DNA from: SZUA-584 sp964441275
Lineage (GTDB): Bacteria; Bacillota; Clostridia; Christensenellales; SZUA-584
Assembly (NCBI GenBank): GCA_964441275.1
Contig: CAYTUG010000003.1
Location: forward strand, 45,608 to 109,607
DNA length: 64,000 nucleotides
Reading direction: 5' to 3'
A program made the position numbers and the translations under genes. Shown here in pieces: positions 32,958 through 41,197 of this stretch. Each line of letters begins with the position of its first letter. The stretch's first letter is position 1. The notes beneath the pieces are model-generated. The model was not told where the DNA came from and did no database searches. It was given only the letters and a program-made list of their open reading frames with translations.

Positions 32958-33764
32958 ATGTCAGTTATTTCAATGAAGCAATTATTAGAAGCCGGTGTTC
33001 ATTTTGGACACCAAACACGCCGTTGGAATCCAAAGATGAAAAAATATATTTTTACGGAGCGCAACGGCATTTACATCATCGATTTGCAAAAAACGGTAAA
33101 GATGGTTGAACAAGCGTATTTTTTTGTACGCGATGCTGTTATGGAAGGCAAGACGGTGCTTTTTGTGGGCACGAAGAAGCAGGCTCAGGAGTCTATTGAG
33201 CAAGAGGCGCAGCGCTGCGGGATGTATTATGTCAGCCAGCGTTGGCTTGGGGGTATGCTTACAAATTATAAAACAATACGCAGCAGAATCAGAAGGCTCG
33301 AAAAAATTGAACGTATGGAAGAGAGCGGCGAGTTTGCTATGCTGCCCAAAAAAGAAGTTATAAAGCTGCGGCACGAATACGACAAGCTGCAAAAAAATCT
33401 CGGAGGCATACGAGACATGAAAGAGCTTCCCGGCGTATTGTTTATTGTTGATCCGCGTAAAGAAAGAATAGCAATTGCGGAAGCAAGATCGCTTGGGATA
33501 CCGCTTGTGGGCATAGTTGACACAAATTGCGATCCGGATGAAATAGATTATGTGATACCGGGTAACGATGACGCAATACGCGCTGTTAAACTTTTGGCAT
33601 CGAAAATTGCAGACGCGTGCATTGAGGCAAAACAAGGGGAACAGCTAACGGACGCGCCGCAGTCCGAAAAGGCCGAATCCGGGGAAGAAATGACTTCAGG
33701 CGAAGAAAACATAGATTATGATATTGATGATGAAGATTACAAAGACGAAAACAAGGAGCAGTAA
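32958..33764 (+). CDS. rpsB: Ribosomal protein S2
   Basis: This 268-residue 30S subunit protein begins MSVISMKQLLEAGVHFGHQ, the standard S2 start, with RWNPKMKKYIF and VDTNCDPDEIDYVIPGNDDA further on. A C-terminal acidic extension of about 40 residues (from about 230) is not part of the conserved domain. GAGGAGG precedes the ATG. tsf starts directly at the next base after the stop. Confidence 0.98.
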   Translation: MSVISMKQLLEAGVHFGHQTRRWNPKMKKYIFTERNGIYIIDLQKTVKMVEQAYFFVRDAVMEGKTVLFVGTKKQAQESIEQEAQRCGMYYVSQRWLGGMLTNYKTIRSRIRRLEKIERMEESGEFAMLPKKEVIKLRHEYDKLQKNLGGIRDMKELPGVLFIVDPRKERIAIAEARSLGIPLVGIVDTNCDPDEIDYVIPGNDDAIRAVKLLASKIADACIEAKQGEQLTDAPQSEKAESGEEMTSGEENIDYDIDDEDYKDENKEQ

Positions 33765-34697
33765 ATGATAAAGGCGAGCGATGTTAAGGCGCTGAGGGAA
33801 AAAACCGGCGCCGGTATGATGGATTGCAAAAAGGCGTTGGTCGAGACTGACGGTAATTTTGAGAAGGCCGTTAAAGCCCTTAGAGAAAAGGGGCTTGCGT
33901 CTGCCGCCAAAAAGGCGGAAAGGGTTGCCGCCGAGGGCGTAGTAGGCAGCTTGGTTGCGGCAGGCGGCAGGCAAGGCGCAATAGTTGAAATAAACTGCGA
34001 GACTGATTTTGTCGCTAAAACTACTGCGTATTTAGATTTTGTTAAGCAGGTTGCGGATAAGATTTTGGACGCAAAGCCCGGCAGCGTTGATGCGCTTTTA
34101 TCTTTGCCGGCGGGCGGCGCTACTTTAGCGGATTCAGTAAAGGAAAAAATCGCGGAGTTGGGCGAAAACATATCAATAAGAAGGTTTGAGCGGTATAGCA
34201 TAGAGGAAGGCAGCTTAGGGCTTGTTGACAGCTATATTCATTTGGGCGGCAGGATTGGCGTTTTGATTGAAGTCGGATGTGAAACTGACTCGACGGCCGG
34301 TTCTAACGGGTTCAAATCTTTTGTGCATGATATGGCGATGCAGGTTGCCGCCGCAAATCCGGAATATACAGACCAGGCGCAGGTGCCGACGGACTTGATT
34401 GAAAAAGAAAAAGAAATACTAAAAGCGCAGGCGGTTGCCGAGGGCAAACCCGAAAACATAGCTGAAAAAATGGTGCAGGGGCGTATTCAAAAATATTTTA
34501 AGGAAGTATGCCTTATTGATCAGCCGTTTATTAAAGATCAGGATAAAACGGTAAAAAAGCTTATAGCCGAAAAAAGCGCCGAGCTTAACGATAAACTTAC
34601 AATTAAGCGGTTTGTTCGCTTTGAGATGGGCGAGGGGCTTGAAAAAAGAAAAGATGACTTCGCTGAGGAAGTGTTAAAGCAAACAACCCAACAATAA
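33765..34697 (+). CDS. tsf: Elongation factor Ts
   Basis: This 310-residue nucleotide-exchange factor for EF-Tu begins with a UBA-like domain (VKALREKTGAGMMDCKKALVE), contains the TDFVAKT signature (NCETDFVAKT) and has two dimer-related subdomains. It follows rpsB without a gap. A terminator closes the pair. Confidence 0.98.
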   Translation: MIKASDVKALREKTGAGMMDCKKALVETDGNFEKAVKALREKGLASAAKKAERVAAEGVVGSLVAAGGRQGAIVEINCETDFVAKTTAYLDFVKQVADKILDAKPGSVDALLSLPAGGATLADSVKEKIAELGENISIRRFERYSIEEGSLGLVDSYIHLGGRIGVLIEVGCETDSTAGSNGFKSFVHDMAMQVAAANPEYTDQAQVPTDLIEKEKEILKAQAVAEGKPENIAEKMVQGRIQKYFKEVCLIDQPFIKDQDKTVKKLIAEKSAELNDKLTIKRFVRFEMGEGLEKRKDDFAEEVLKQTTQQ

Positions 34698-34704
34698 CGG
34701 CCGC

Positions 34705-34738
34705 AAGGGAGAGTCATGTAAAAAAGCTCTCCCTTTTT
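34705..34738 (+). terminator. Intrinsic terminator after tsf
   Basis: A 9-bp perfect stem, AAGGGAGAG with CTCTCCCTT, around a 13-base loop runs into five T. pyrH lies 37 bases on, so pyrH may depend on read-through or on its own undetected promoter. Confidence 0.88.
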
Positions 34739-34774
34739 AACAGCTGTGCGCTATTCGGAAGAAAGGATAAAATC

Positions 34775-35485
34775 ATGCCTAAATACAAGAGAGTTATTTT
34801 AAAAATTAGCGGAGAAGCGCTTGCGGGCAAAAGCAGCACGGGGTTTGATTTTAATGTTATAGGCGCAGTTACGGACCAGCTTATCGAGGTTGCAAAACTT
34901 GGAGTACAAATAGGCATAATAGTAGGTGGCGGAAATATATGGCGGGGGCGCAGCGGAATAGGCATGGACAGGACGACCGCCGATTATATGGGAATGCTCG
35001 CAACGGTAATAAATGCGCTTGCAATGCAAGATGCGCTTGAAAGCAAAGGCATGCAAACCCGCGTATTGTCGGCAATAGAAATGCGCCAGATTGCAGAGCC
35101 TTATATACGCAGAAGGGCAATGCGCCATTTAGAAAAAGGCCGGATAGTCATTTTTGCCTGCGGAACCGGAAACCCTTATTTTTCTACCGATACCGCGGCG
35201 GCTTTGCGGGCTGCCGAAATGGAAGCGGAGCTTATATTGCTTGCTAAAAATGTTGACGGCGTATTTGAAAGCGACCCGAAGGTTAACAAAGACGCCAAAA
35301 TGTATGATTTTATTAGTTATATGGATGTCATTAACAAAGGGCTAACGGTTATGGATTCAACCGCCATATCGCTTTGCATGGACAACAGCATTCCGATAGT
35401 ATGCTTTGGGCTTGGGCAGAAAGACGGCGTAAAGCGCGTAGTTATGGGAGAAAATATCGGTACGCGGATAAACTCCGCACCTTAA
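34775..35485 (+). CDS. pyrH: UMP kinase
   Basis: This 236-residue amino-acid-kinase-fold enzyme phosphorylates UMP. It has LKISGEALAG near the start, IVVGGGNIWRG-type glycine loop (IGIIVGGGNIWRG), FACGTGNPYFSTDTAAALRA and AKNVDGVFESDP. GAAAGGA precedes the ATG. It heads the frr-PASTA-uppS-cdsA-dxr group. Confidence 0.97.
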   Translation: MPKYKRVILKISGEALAGKSSTGFDFNVIGAVTDQLIEVAKLGVQIGIIVGGGNIWRGRSGIGMDRTTADYMGMLATVINALAMQDALESKGMQTRVLSAIEMRQIAEPYIRRRAMRHLEKGRIVIFACGTGNPYFSTDTAAALRAAEMEAELILLAKNVDGVFESDPKVNKDAKMYDFISYMDVINKGLTVMDSTAISLCMDNSIPIVCFGLGQKDGVKRVVMGENIGTRINSAP

Positions 35486-35510
35486 AAATTTATCAGGGAG
35501 GGTGGTACAT

Positions 35511-36074
35511 ATGCGATTTGAGCATGAAGCGTTTGATAATGCGAAACAAAAGATGGAAAAATCTTTAGCCGTTTTTAAAAAGGATTTATCGTATATCCGC
35601 GCAGGAAGAGCAAACCCGCAGCTGCTTGACGGAATAACGATAGATTATTACGGTACGCAAACTCCATTGGGGCAGGTTGGGAATATATCCGCGCCCGAGC
35701 CGAGGCTTTTGGTTATTTCTTTGTGGGACGCCAAGCTTATTCCCGAGGTTGAAAAAGCCATACAAAAATCGAACATTGGGATAAATCCGATTAACGATGG
35801 CAAGGTGATACGCTTGGTTGTGCCCGAGCTTACCGAAGAGAGGCGCAAAGAGCTTGCAAAGAGCATAAGGAAGATGGGAGAGGAAGCTAAGATAGCTATC
35901 CGCTCTATACGCAGGGAAGCTAACGATGAATTTAGAAAGAGCAAAAAGGTTAGCGAGATTACTGAGGACGATTGCATCGCCCTTGAAAACGACGTGCAAG
36001 CATTGACCGACGAATCCACAAAAACTATTGACGAGATTGTCAGAGAAAAGGAAAAGGAAATTATGTCGGTATGA
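35511..36074 (+). CDS. frr: Ribosome recycling factor
   Basis: This 187-residue protein has the long three-helix bundle and the RAGRANPQLLDGI motif, and the C-terminal helix ends in DEIVREKEKEIMSV. With EF-G it splits post-termination ribosomes. The ATG at 35511 sits 5 bases after GGGAGGGTGG; a GTG 9 bases earlier lies within that site. The stop overlaps the next start as ATGA. Confidence 0.97.
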   Translation: MRFEHEAFDNAKQKMEKSLAVFKKDLSYIRAGRANPQLLDGITIDYYGTQTPLGQVGNISAPEPRLLVISLWDAKLIPEVEKAIQKSNIGINPINDGKVIRLVVPELTEERRKELAKSIRKMGEEAKIAIRSIRREANDEFRKSKKVSEITEDDCIALENDVQALTDESTKTIDEIVREKEKEIMSV

Positions 36075-36268
36075 TGCCGTTTGTTATAGGCATGCAGTTA
36101 GATGTTGCGCAAAAAATGCTTGTTGACGCAGGGTATGGCGTGCTTTGCATTGCGTATGAGTCTAAACGCAAAATTCCAAACGCCGATTCGACAAGAGTTA
36201 TACGCGCGAGGCCAAAAGGTAACAATACAGTTGAAATTACCGTGTCATATTTTAAAACGCAGCTTTAG
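36071..36268 (+). CDS. Single PASTA-domain protein
   Basis: This 65-residue protein is one PASTA domain and little else: MPFVIGMQLDVAQKMLVDAG at 2-21 matches the P-x-V-x-G-M-x-x-x-x-A-x-x-x-L-x-x-x-G repeat start, and VIRARPKGNNTVEITVS matches its end. PASTA domains usually stand in series on the outside of PknB-type kinases and PBPs, where they sense muropeptides. This copy has no signal peptide or membrane span, so it should stay in the cytoplasm. It is coupled to frr (ATGA) and is followed by uppS, the carrier-lipid gene. Confidence 0.72.
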   Translation: MMPFVIGMQLDVAQKMLVDAGYGVLCIAYESKRKIPNADSTRVIRARPKGNNTVEITVSYFKTQL

Positions 36269-36280
36269 TGGGAGTGCCGC

Positions 36281-37051
36281 TTGGGGATTATATTTGATTT
36301 AATGTTCGGAAAAAGAAAATCAATATCGCAAATTCAAAACCTTGCCGATAGCAAGAACCTGCCGAAACATGTAGCGGTAATTATGGACGGCAACGGAAGG
36401 TGGGCGAAGGCGAAAGGGTTGCCGCGCTCTGCGGGACATCGTGCAGGCGTTGAAAGGGTAAGAACAATAATAAGGATGAGCTCCGACATAGGCATACGCT
36501 ACTTGACGCTGTACGCATTTTCCACAGAGAATTGGAAACGCCCCGCCGATGAAGTTGGCGTTTTAATGAAACTTTTGGTAGAGTATCTTGCAAAAGAGCT
36601 TGCCGAGCTGCACGAAAAAAATGTGAGAATAAAAACTTTAGGAGATATTTCCGCTTTGCCTGAAAGTGTGGCGGCCGAGATAACGCGTGCGGTGCAAACA
36701 ACGCTTTCTAACACAGGACTTACGGTAAATATGGCAATAAACTATGGTGGCCGTCAAGAAATTATTAGCGCGATTAAAGCGGCTGTGCGCGAGGCAAAGG
36801 CGCAAAAGTGCATTGACGAATCTTATGTATCGTCTTTGCTTTCAACGGCAGGGCAGCCGGATCCCGATCTGCTTGTCCGCACAAGCGGTGAACAGCGGAT
36901 AAGCAATTTTTTGCTTTACCAGTTAGCGTACGCAGAACTTTACTTTACACAAACGTTATGGCCGGATTTTGACGAGCACCAATACGCTAAGGCGCTTGAT
37001 TGTTATGCGAACAGACACAGGCGGTACGGCGGTTTGGGGGGAAATGATTGA
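36281..37051 (+). CDS. uppS: Undecaprenyl diphosphate synthase (isoprenyl transferase)
   Basis: This 256-residue cis-prenyltransferase makes the C55 carrier of cell-wall synthesis. The conserved IMDGNGRWAKAKGLPRSAGHRAG is at about 35-57, and LTLYAFSTENWKRP and PDPDLLVRTSGEQRISNFLLYQ contain the other catalytic and substrate residues. The start is TTG at 36281 with GGGAG 6 bases before; an ATG at 36302 is an alternative. The stop overlaps the cdsA start. Confidence 0.96.
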   Translation: MGIIFDLMFGKRKSISQIQNLADSKNLPKHVAVIMDGNGRWAKAKGLPRSAGHRAGVERVRTIIRMSSDIGIRYLTLYAFSTENWKRPADEVGVLMKLLVEYLAKELAELHEKNVRIKTLGDISALPESVAAEITRAVQTTLSNTGLTVNMAINYGGRQEIISAIKAAVREAKAQKCIDESYVSSLLSTAGQPDPDLLVRTSGEQRISNFLLYQLAYAELYFTQTLWPDFDEHQYAKALDCYANRHRRYGGLGGND

Positions 37052-37851
37052 TTAAACGAATACTATATGCATTGCCCGCACTTGTGGTGTTGTTTTCGGT
37101 GGTCATCATTCACGGATTTTACGGACAGATTGTTATAGTTGCTATCGCATTGATGTGTACCCATGAGATGCTGCAGGCTTTGTCGGGTATCGCAAGCCCT
37201 GTGCGCCCCATAGCGTATTCTTATGTGTTGCTGTTGCTGCCTGTGTTTTTATTTGCCGGTGGGCTTACGGGCGTTATGCTGCTGCTGGCGGTTACCATAA
37301 TGATATTATTATGTGTGCCTTTGCTGACTGAGCGCAATTTGGAAGACAGCATAATTACAGTATTTGCGCTGCTCTATCCCGGAACGTTTTTTGTATTTAT
37401 GTTAGCGTTTACGATTTCCCCGGCACGTGAAGTATCGCAGTTTTTGCTTATACTTGCTTTCGGGGCGGCAATTAGCACAGATACGAGCGCATATTTATTC
37501 GGCAAACTTATCGGCAAGCACAAGCTTATGCCAAGGGTCAGCCCGAAAAAGACTGTGGAGGGGGCTGTCGGCGGTTTCATAATTGGAGCGGGGGCGGTTA
37601 CCGCGGCGGGAATGATTTTTCAAAACTATTTTGGTATAAATATTTACCCGTTATGGTATGCGATTCTTGGGGTTGCGCTTGGAGTGCTAACACAAATTGG
37701 CGATCTGATTGCTTCTAACATAAAACGAAAACTATGCGTAAAAGATTTTGGGCGGATAATGGGGGAACATGGCGGAGCGCTTGACAGGCTGGACAGCGTT
37801 TTGTTTGTCAGTCCGCTGATATATATTTTTTATCTGCTCATATCTGGATGA
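37048..37851 (+). CDS. cdsA: Phosphatidate cytidylyltransferase
   Basis: This 267-residue membrane enzyme with about eight spans makes CDP-diacylglycerol. The C-terminal signature is SNIKRKLCVKDFGRI followed by MGEHGGALDRLDS; the usual P-G-H-G-G reads G-E-H-G-G here, while the following D-R-x-D-S is intact. The start is TTG at 37048, coupled to uppS. The order uppS-cdsA-dxr-rseP is standard in Firmicutes. Confidence 0.93.
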   Translation: MIKRILYALPALVVLFSVVIIHGFYGQIVIVAIALMCTHEMLQALSGIASPVRPIAYSYVLLLLPVFLFAGGLTGVMLLLAVTIMILLCVPLLTERNLEDSIITVFALLYPGTFFVFMLAFTISPAREVSQFLLILAFGAAISTDTSAYLFGKLIGKHKLMPRVSPKKTVEGAVGGFIIGAGAVTAAGMIFQNYFGINIYPLWYAILGVALGVLTQIGDLIASNIKRKLCVKDFGRIMGEHGGALDRLDSVLFVSPLIYIFYLLISG

Positions 37852-37865
37852 CGAAGGAACACCAA

Positions 37866-38996
37866 ATGAAAAAAGTTGCCATACTCGGCGCTACCGGTTC
37901 GGTTGGAGGGCAAGCGCTTGATATAATAGCGCGGTTTCCCGATAAATTTTCGGTTACCGCTTTGACGGCACACTCGGACGGCGCCAAACTGCTAAAGCTT
38001 GCACAAAAGTTTGGAGCGGGTTATATAGGGCTTACCGGCAGCAACAAAGAATTTGCACCGAAAGCAAATATTAATATCGGGTTTGGGGCAAACGCTCTTT
38101 TAGAGGCCTGCGCGGCGGGAGAGCCGGATATTGTGCTTATTGGCGTTGTGGGAATTGCCGGGCTTATGCCGCTGCTCGAGTGTCTTGACCGGGGAACAGA
38201 CGTTGCGCTTGCCAATAAAGAATCGCTTGTGTGCGGCGGGCACATTGTCAAACAAAAGCAAAAGACATCAAAATCCAAAATAATACCTGTTGACAGCGAG
38301 TTATCCGCCTTGTTTCAATGCCTTAAAGGCAAAGATACTGCCGGCGTGCGCAGAATGATACTTACCGCATCCGGCGGGCCGTTCTTTGATTGGAACTATA
38401 ATGATATAAAAACGGCAACCGTTGGACAGGCGCTTGCCCACCCAAACTGGAGTATGGGCAAAAAGATTACGGTAGATTGCGCAACGTACATGAACAAGGG
38501 GCTTGAGGTAATTGAAACGCGTTGGCTTTTTGATGTTAAGCCCGAGCAGATAGATGTTGTTGTGCACAGGCAAAGCGTGATTCATTCGATGGTTGAGTTT
38601 AAGGACGGTGCGGTGTTGGCGCAGCTTGGGCCTACCGATATGCGCCAACCGATACAATATGCGCTTGAGTTTCCTAAACGTGAAAAAAGCGTGGCAGGCT
38701 ATATTGATTTTGCCAAAGTCGGGCAATTGACATTTTCTAAACCGGATACTAAAAAATTTGCATGTCTTGCGCTTGCCTATGATGCGCTTGCTGCGGGCGG
38801 CTCGATGCCGCTTATTATGAATGCGGCAAACGAGGCGGCGGTTAACATGTTTCTTGAAAAGAAAATAGTTTTTGGGGATATTGAAAGGCTGGTGCGCAAT
38901 GCAATGGAAAACTTAGCGCATCTTAAAGGGGACACTTTAGCACAAATACTTGACACAGATACGCAAGTAAAAGATTACGTTTGCCACAGTCTGTAA
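37866..38996 (+). CDS. dxr: 1-deoxy-D-xylulose-5-phosphate reductoisomerase
   Basis: This 376-residue enzyme performs the second step of the MEP isoprenoid pathway. It has the NADPH motif GATGSVGGQ, ANKESLVCGG, VDSELSALFQCL, ASGGPF and the MNKGLEVIETRWLF and HRQSVIHSMVEF segments that bind metal and substrate. The ATG at 37866 has AAGGA upstream; an in-frame ATG 18 bases before lacks a site. With ispG downstream, two MEP enzymes flank rseP. Confidence 0.96.
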   Translation: MKKVAILGATGSVGGQALDIIARFPDKFSVTALTAHSDGAKLLKLAQKFGAGYIGLTGSNKEFAPKANINIGFGANALLEACAAGEPDIVLIGVVGIAGLMPLLECLDRGTDVALANKESLVCGGHIVKQKQKTSKSKIIPVDSELSALFQCLKGKDTAGVRRMILTASGGPFFDWNYNDIKTATVGQALAHPNWSMGKKITVDCATYMNKGLEVIETRWLFDVKPEQIDVVVHRQSVIHSMVEFKDGAVLAQLGPTDMRQPIQYALEFPKREKSVAGYIDFAKVGQLTFSKPDTKKFACLALAYDALAAGGSMPLIMNAANEAAVNMFLEKKIVFGDIERLVRNAMENLAHLKGDTLAQILDTDTQVKDYVCHSL

Positions 38997-39023
38997 GTTC
39001 TGAGTATTTTGGCATATAATTTA

Positions 39024-39039
39024 TGATATAATTATATCA
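39024..39039 (+). promoter_or_regulatory. 16-bp perfect palindrome with an extended -10 box upstream of rseP
   Basis: TGATATAATTATATCA is self-complementary over all 16 bases and contains TG-A-TATAAT, an extended -10 element. The -35 region is weak. The rseP start codon is 32 bases downstream. It could be a promoter with an overlapping operator. Confidence 0.45.
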
Positions 39040-39071
39040 GGTTTTTTATTTGGTTTTTTAGGAGGAACGGT

Positions 39072-40130
39072 TTGAATACACTTGTTTCCATTGGCAGCAT
39101 ATTAGGTGCGCTGATAATAATAGGCATAATAATAATTGTGCACGAACTCGGGCATTTTTTAGCAGGCCGCGCCTGTAAAATAAAAATAACTGAGTTTAGC
39201 ATAGGTTTTGGCCCCAAAATCAAGCAGTGGATCAAAAACGGTACCACCTATTCCGTAAGATGGGTATTGCTTGGCGGGTACAATAAGTTTCACGGGGAAG
39301 ATCAGGAATCTGACGATAAGCTTGCGTTTAACAACCAGCCTGCCGGACGGCGCGCGCTTACCATTGCCGCGGGGCCTGTTTTTAATGTTTTGTTTGCGCT
39401 TTTGTTGGTGGTTGTATTATTGTGGGCGTTTGGCGATTATGTTCCGCAGATTGCCGATGTATGGGGCGCGCCGGCTCAGCAAGCGGGGCTTAAAACGGAT
39501 GATATTGTGCTTTATATGAATGGAGTTAAGACGGACAGCTCGATGGAATATAACGCCGCGTTGCGCGCCGCAGACAACATTACGATGCAAATTACCGTGT
39601 TGCGCGATGGAGAGCAGCTCAGCTTTAAAGTGCCTTATCAGTATTACGAGAATTACCGGTACGAAAGCGAGCATTATAAAGAGATTGTTGAAGTTACAGG
39701 ATATAAAACAGGCATATCAATTAAAGGCAAACGTGTAGATTTTGGGCTGTTTGAGGCTATCGCCATGTCGTTCAAATGGATGTTTCTTTTGATACGAGAG
39801 ACGCTGATATCTATATTCGGTTTAATATCCGGCAAAACCACGGAAGGGGTTTCGGGGATAGTGGTGGCTGTAGGCGAAATATCCAAAGCTTTGCGCTCCA
39901 GCATTGAATTGGTTCTTCAGTTGGGGGTGGCAATAAGCGTGAGCGTGGCTATCTTTAACCTGTTGCCGTTTCCGGCGCTGGACGGGGGCAGGCTTGTGTT
40001 TATAGCCATTGAGAAGATATTCAAAAGGCCGGTTCCCAGAAACGTTGAGGGCATTATACACCTTGTTGGTTTCGCGCTACTCATTATGCTGTTTTTCATT
40101 ATCACTTATAAAGATATATTTGGCGGTTAG
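39072..40130 (+). CDS. rseP: Site-2 intramembrane metalloprotease RseP/RasP
   Basis: This 352-residue membrane protease has zinc ligands in HELGH at 24-28 in the first span, a PDZ domain at about 125-205 (QIADVWGAPAQQAGLKTDDI) and the third ligand in NLLPFPALDGGRL near residue 300. It cleaves membrane-bound substrates such as anti-sigma factors and remnant signal peptides. The start is TTG at 39072, 4 bases after GGAGGAACGG. ispG follows after 5 bases. Confidence 0.95.
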   Translation: MNTLVSIGSILGALIIIGIIIIVHELGHFLAGRACKIKITEFSIGFGPKIKQWIKNGTTYSVRWVLLGGYNKFHGEDQESDDKLAFNNQPAGRRALTIAAGPVFNVLFALLLVVVLLWAFGDYVPQIADVWGAPAQQAGLKTDDIVLYMNGVKTDSSMEYNAALRAADNITMQITVLRDGEQLSFKVPYQYYENYRYESEHYKEIVEVTGYKTGISIKGKRVDFGLFEAIAMSFKWMFLLIRETLISIFGLISGKTTEGVSGIVVAVGEISKALRSSIELVLQLGVAISVSVAIFNLLPFPALDGGRLVFIAIEKIFKRPVPRNVEGIIHLVGFALLIMLFFIITYKDIFGG

Positions 40131-40135
40131 CGATT

Positions 40136-41185
40136 ATGGAGAGACTAACCTCATGCGTGCGCATAGGCAAAACCGTAATCGGCGGGGGCAATAAGGTGCT
40201 TATTCAGTCTATGACCAATACGGACACCATCGATTATAAAGCCACCATAAACCAGATTGAGCGGCTTTGCGATTTTGGGTGCGAGGCGGTAAGATGCGCG
40301 TTTTACAGCGTTGATTGCGCGGACGCGTTTAGACAGATCAAAAAAAGCATAAGCATTCCGCTTATTGCGGATGTGCATTTTGATGCCAACCTTGCCATTT
40401 TGGCATTTGAAAGCGGAGCCGACAAAGTAAGAATAAACCCGGGAAACTTAAGGGGCGGCGATGCTTTGAAAAAGGTTGTGGAGTGCGCAAAGAATCATGA
40501 CAGTGCGCTGCGAATAGGGGTTAACGCAGGCTCGCTCGAGAGGCGTTTTCTTGAAAAGTACGGTTTTCCCAGTGCGCAGGCGTTAGCACAAAGCGCGGCG
40601 GAGACGGTAAAAAAGGTTTGCGAAATGGGCTTTTTTAATACCGTTGTCTCGATTAAATCTTCAAGCGTTCCTGTGTGCGTTGACGCATGCCGCATGTTTG
40701 CCAAGCTTTCGGATGCACCTATGCACATAGGCATTACGGAAGCCGGAACGTACGAGGATGCTATCGTAAAGTCGGCGATAGGCGTTGGGGCGCTTCTTTT
40801 GGATGGGATTGGAGATACGGTGCGCGTATCAATAACGGGAGATCCGGTCTTGGAGATACAGGCGGCTAAAAAGATATTGCAAAGTGTGGGCAGCCGGATA
40901 TTTTATCCGGAAATTATAAGCTGCCCTACATGCGCAAGAACGCAAATAGATGTCGTTGATCTAAGCGCAAAGGTAAAAGATATACTAAATAAAAAAGGCA
41001 AACCGTTGGTTGCCGCCGTTATGGGCTGTGCTGTAAACGGGCCGGGCGAGGCGCGGCATGCCGATATCGGCATTGCGGGCGGAGGCAAAAAAGCGGCGCT
41101 TTTTGCCAAAGGCAAACTGATAAACACATATAGCAGCGATGATATATTGAACGCTTTTTCACGCTATATTGACGAAAACTTTTAA
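40136..41185 (+). CDS. ispG: 4-hydroxy-3-methylbut-2-enyl-diphosphate synthase
   Basis: This 349-residue iron-sulfur enzyme performs the penultimate MEP pathway step. The N-terminal TIM barrel holds IQSMTNTDTIDYKATINQI and ADVHFDANLAI. The C-terminal cluster-binding part has ISCPTCARTQID and MGCAVNGPGEA, giving the three cysteines of the 4Fe-4S site. It lies between rseP and polC in one transcript. Confidence 0.97.
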   Translation: MERLTSCVRIGKTVIGGGNKVLIQSMTNTDTIDYKATINQIERLCDFGCEAVRCAFYSVDCADAFRQIKKSISIPLIADVHFDANLAILAFESGADKVRINPGNLRGGDALKKVVECAKNHDSALRIGVNAGSLERRFLEKYGFPSAQALAQSAAETVKKVCEMGFFNTVVSIKSSSVPVCVDACRMFAKLSDAPMHIGITEAGTYEDAIVKSAIGVGALLLDGIGDTVRVSITGDPVLEIQAAKKILQSVGSRIFYPEIISCPTCARTQIDVVDLSAKVKDILNKKGKPLVAAVMGCAVNGPGEARHADIGIAGGGKKAALFAKGKLINTYSSDDILNAFSRYIDENF

Positions 41186-41197
41186 CCGGAGGGTATT

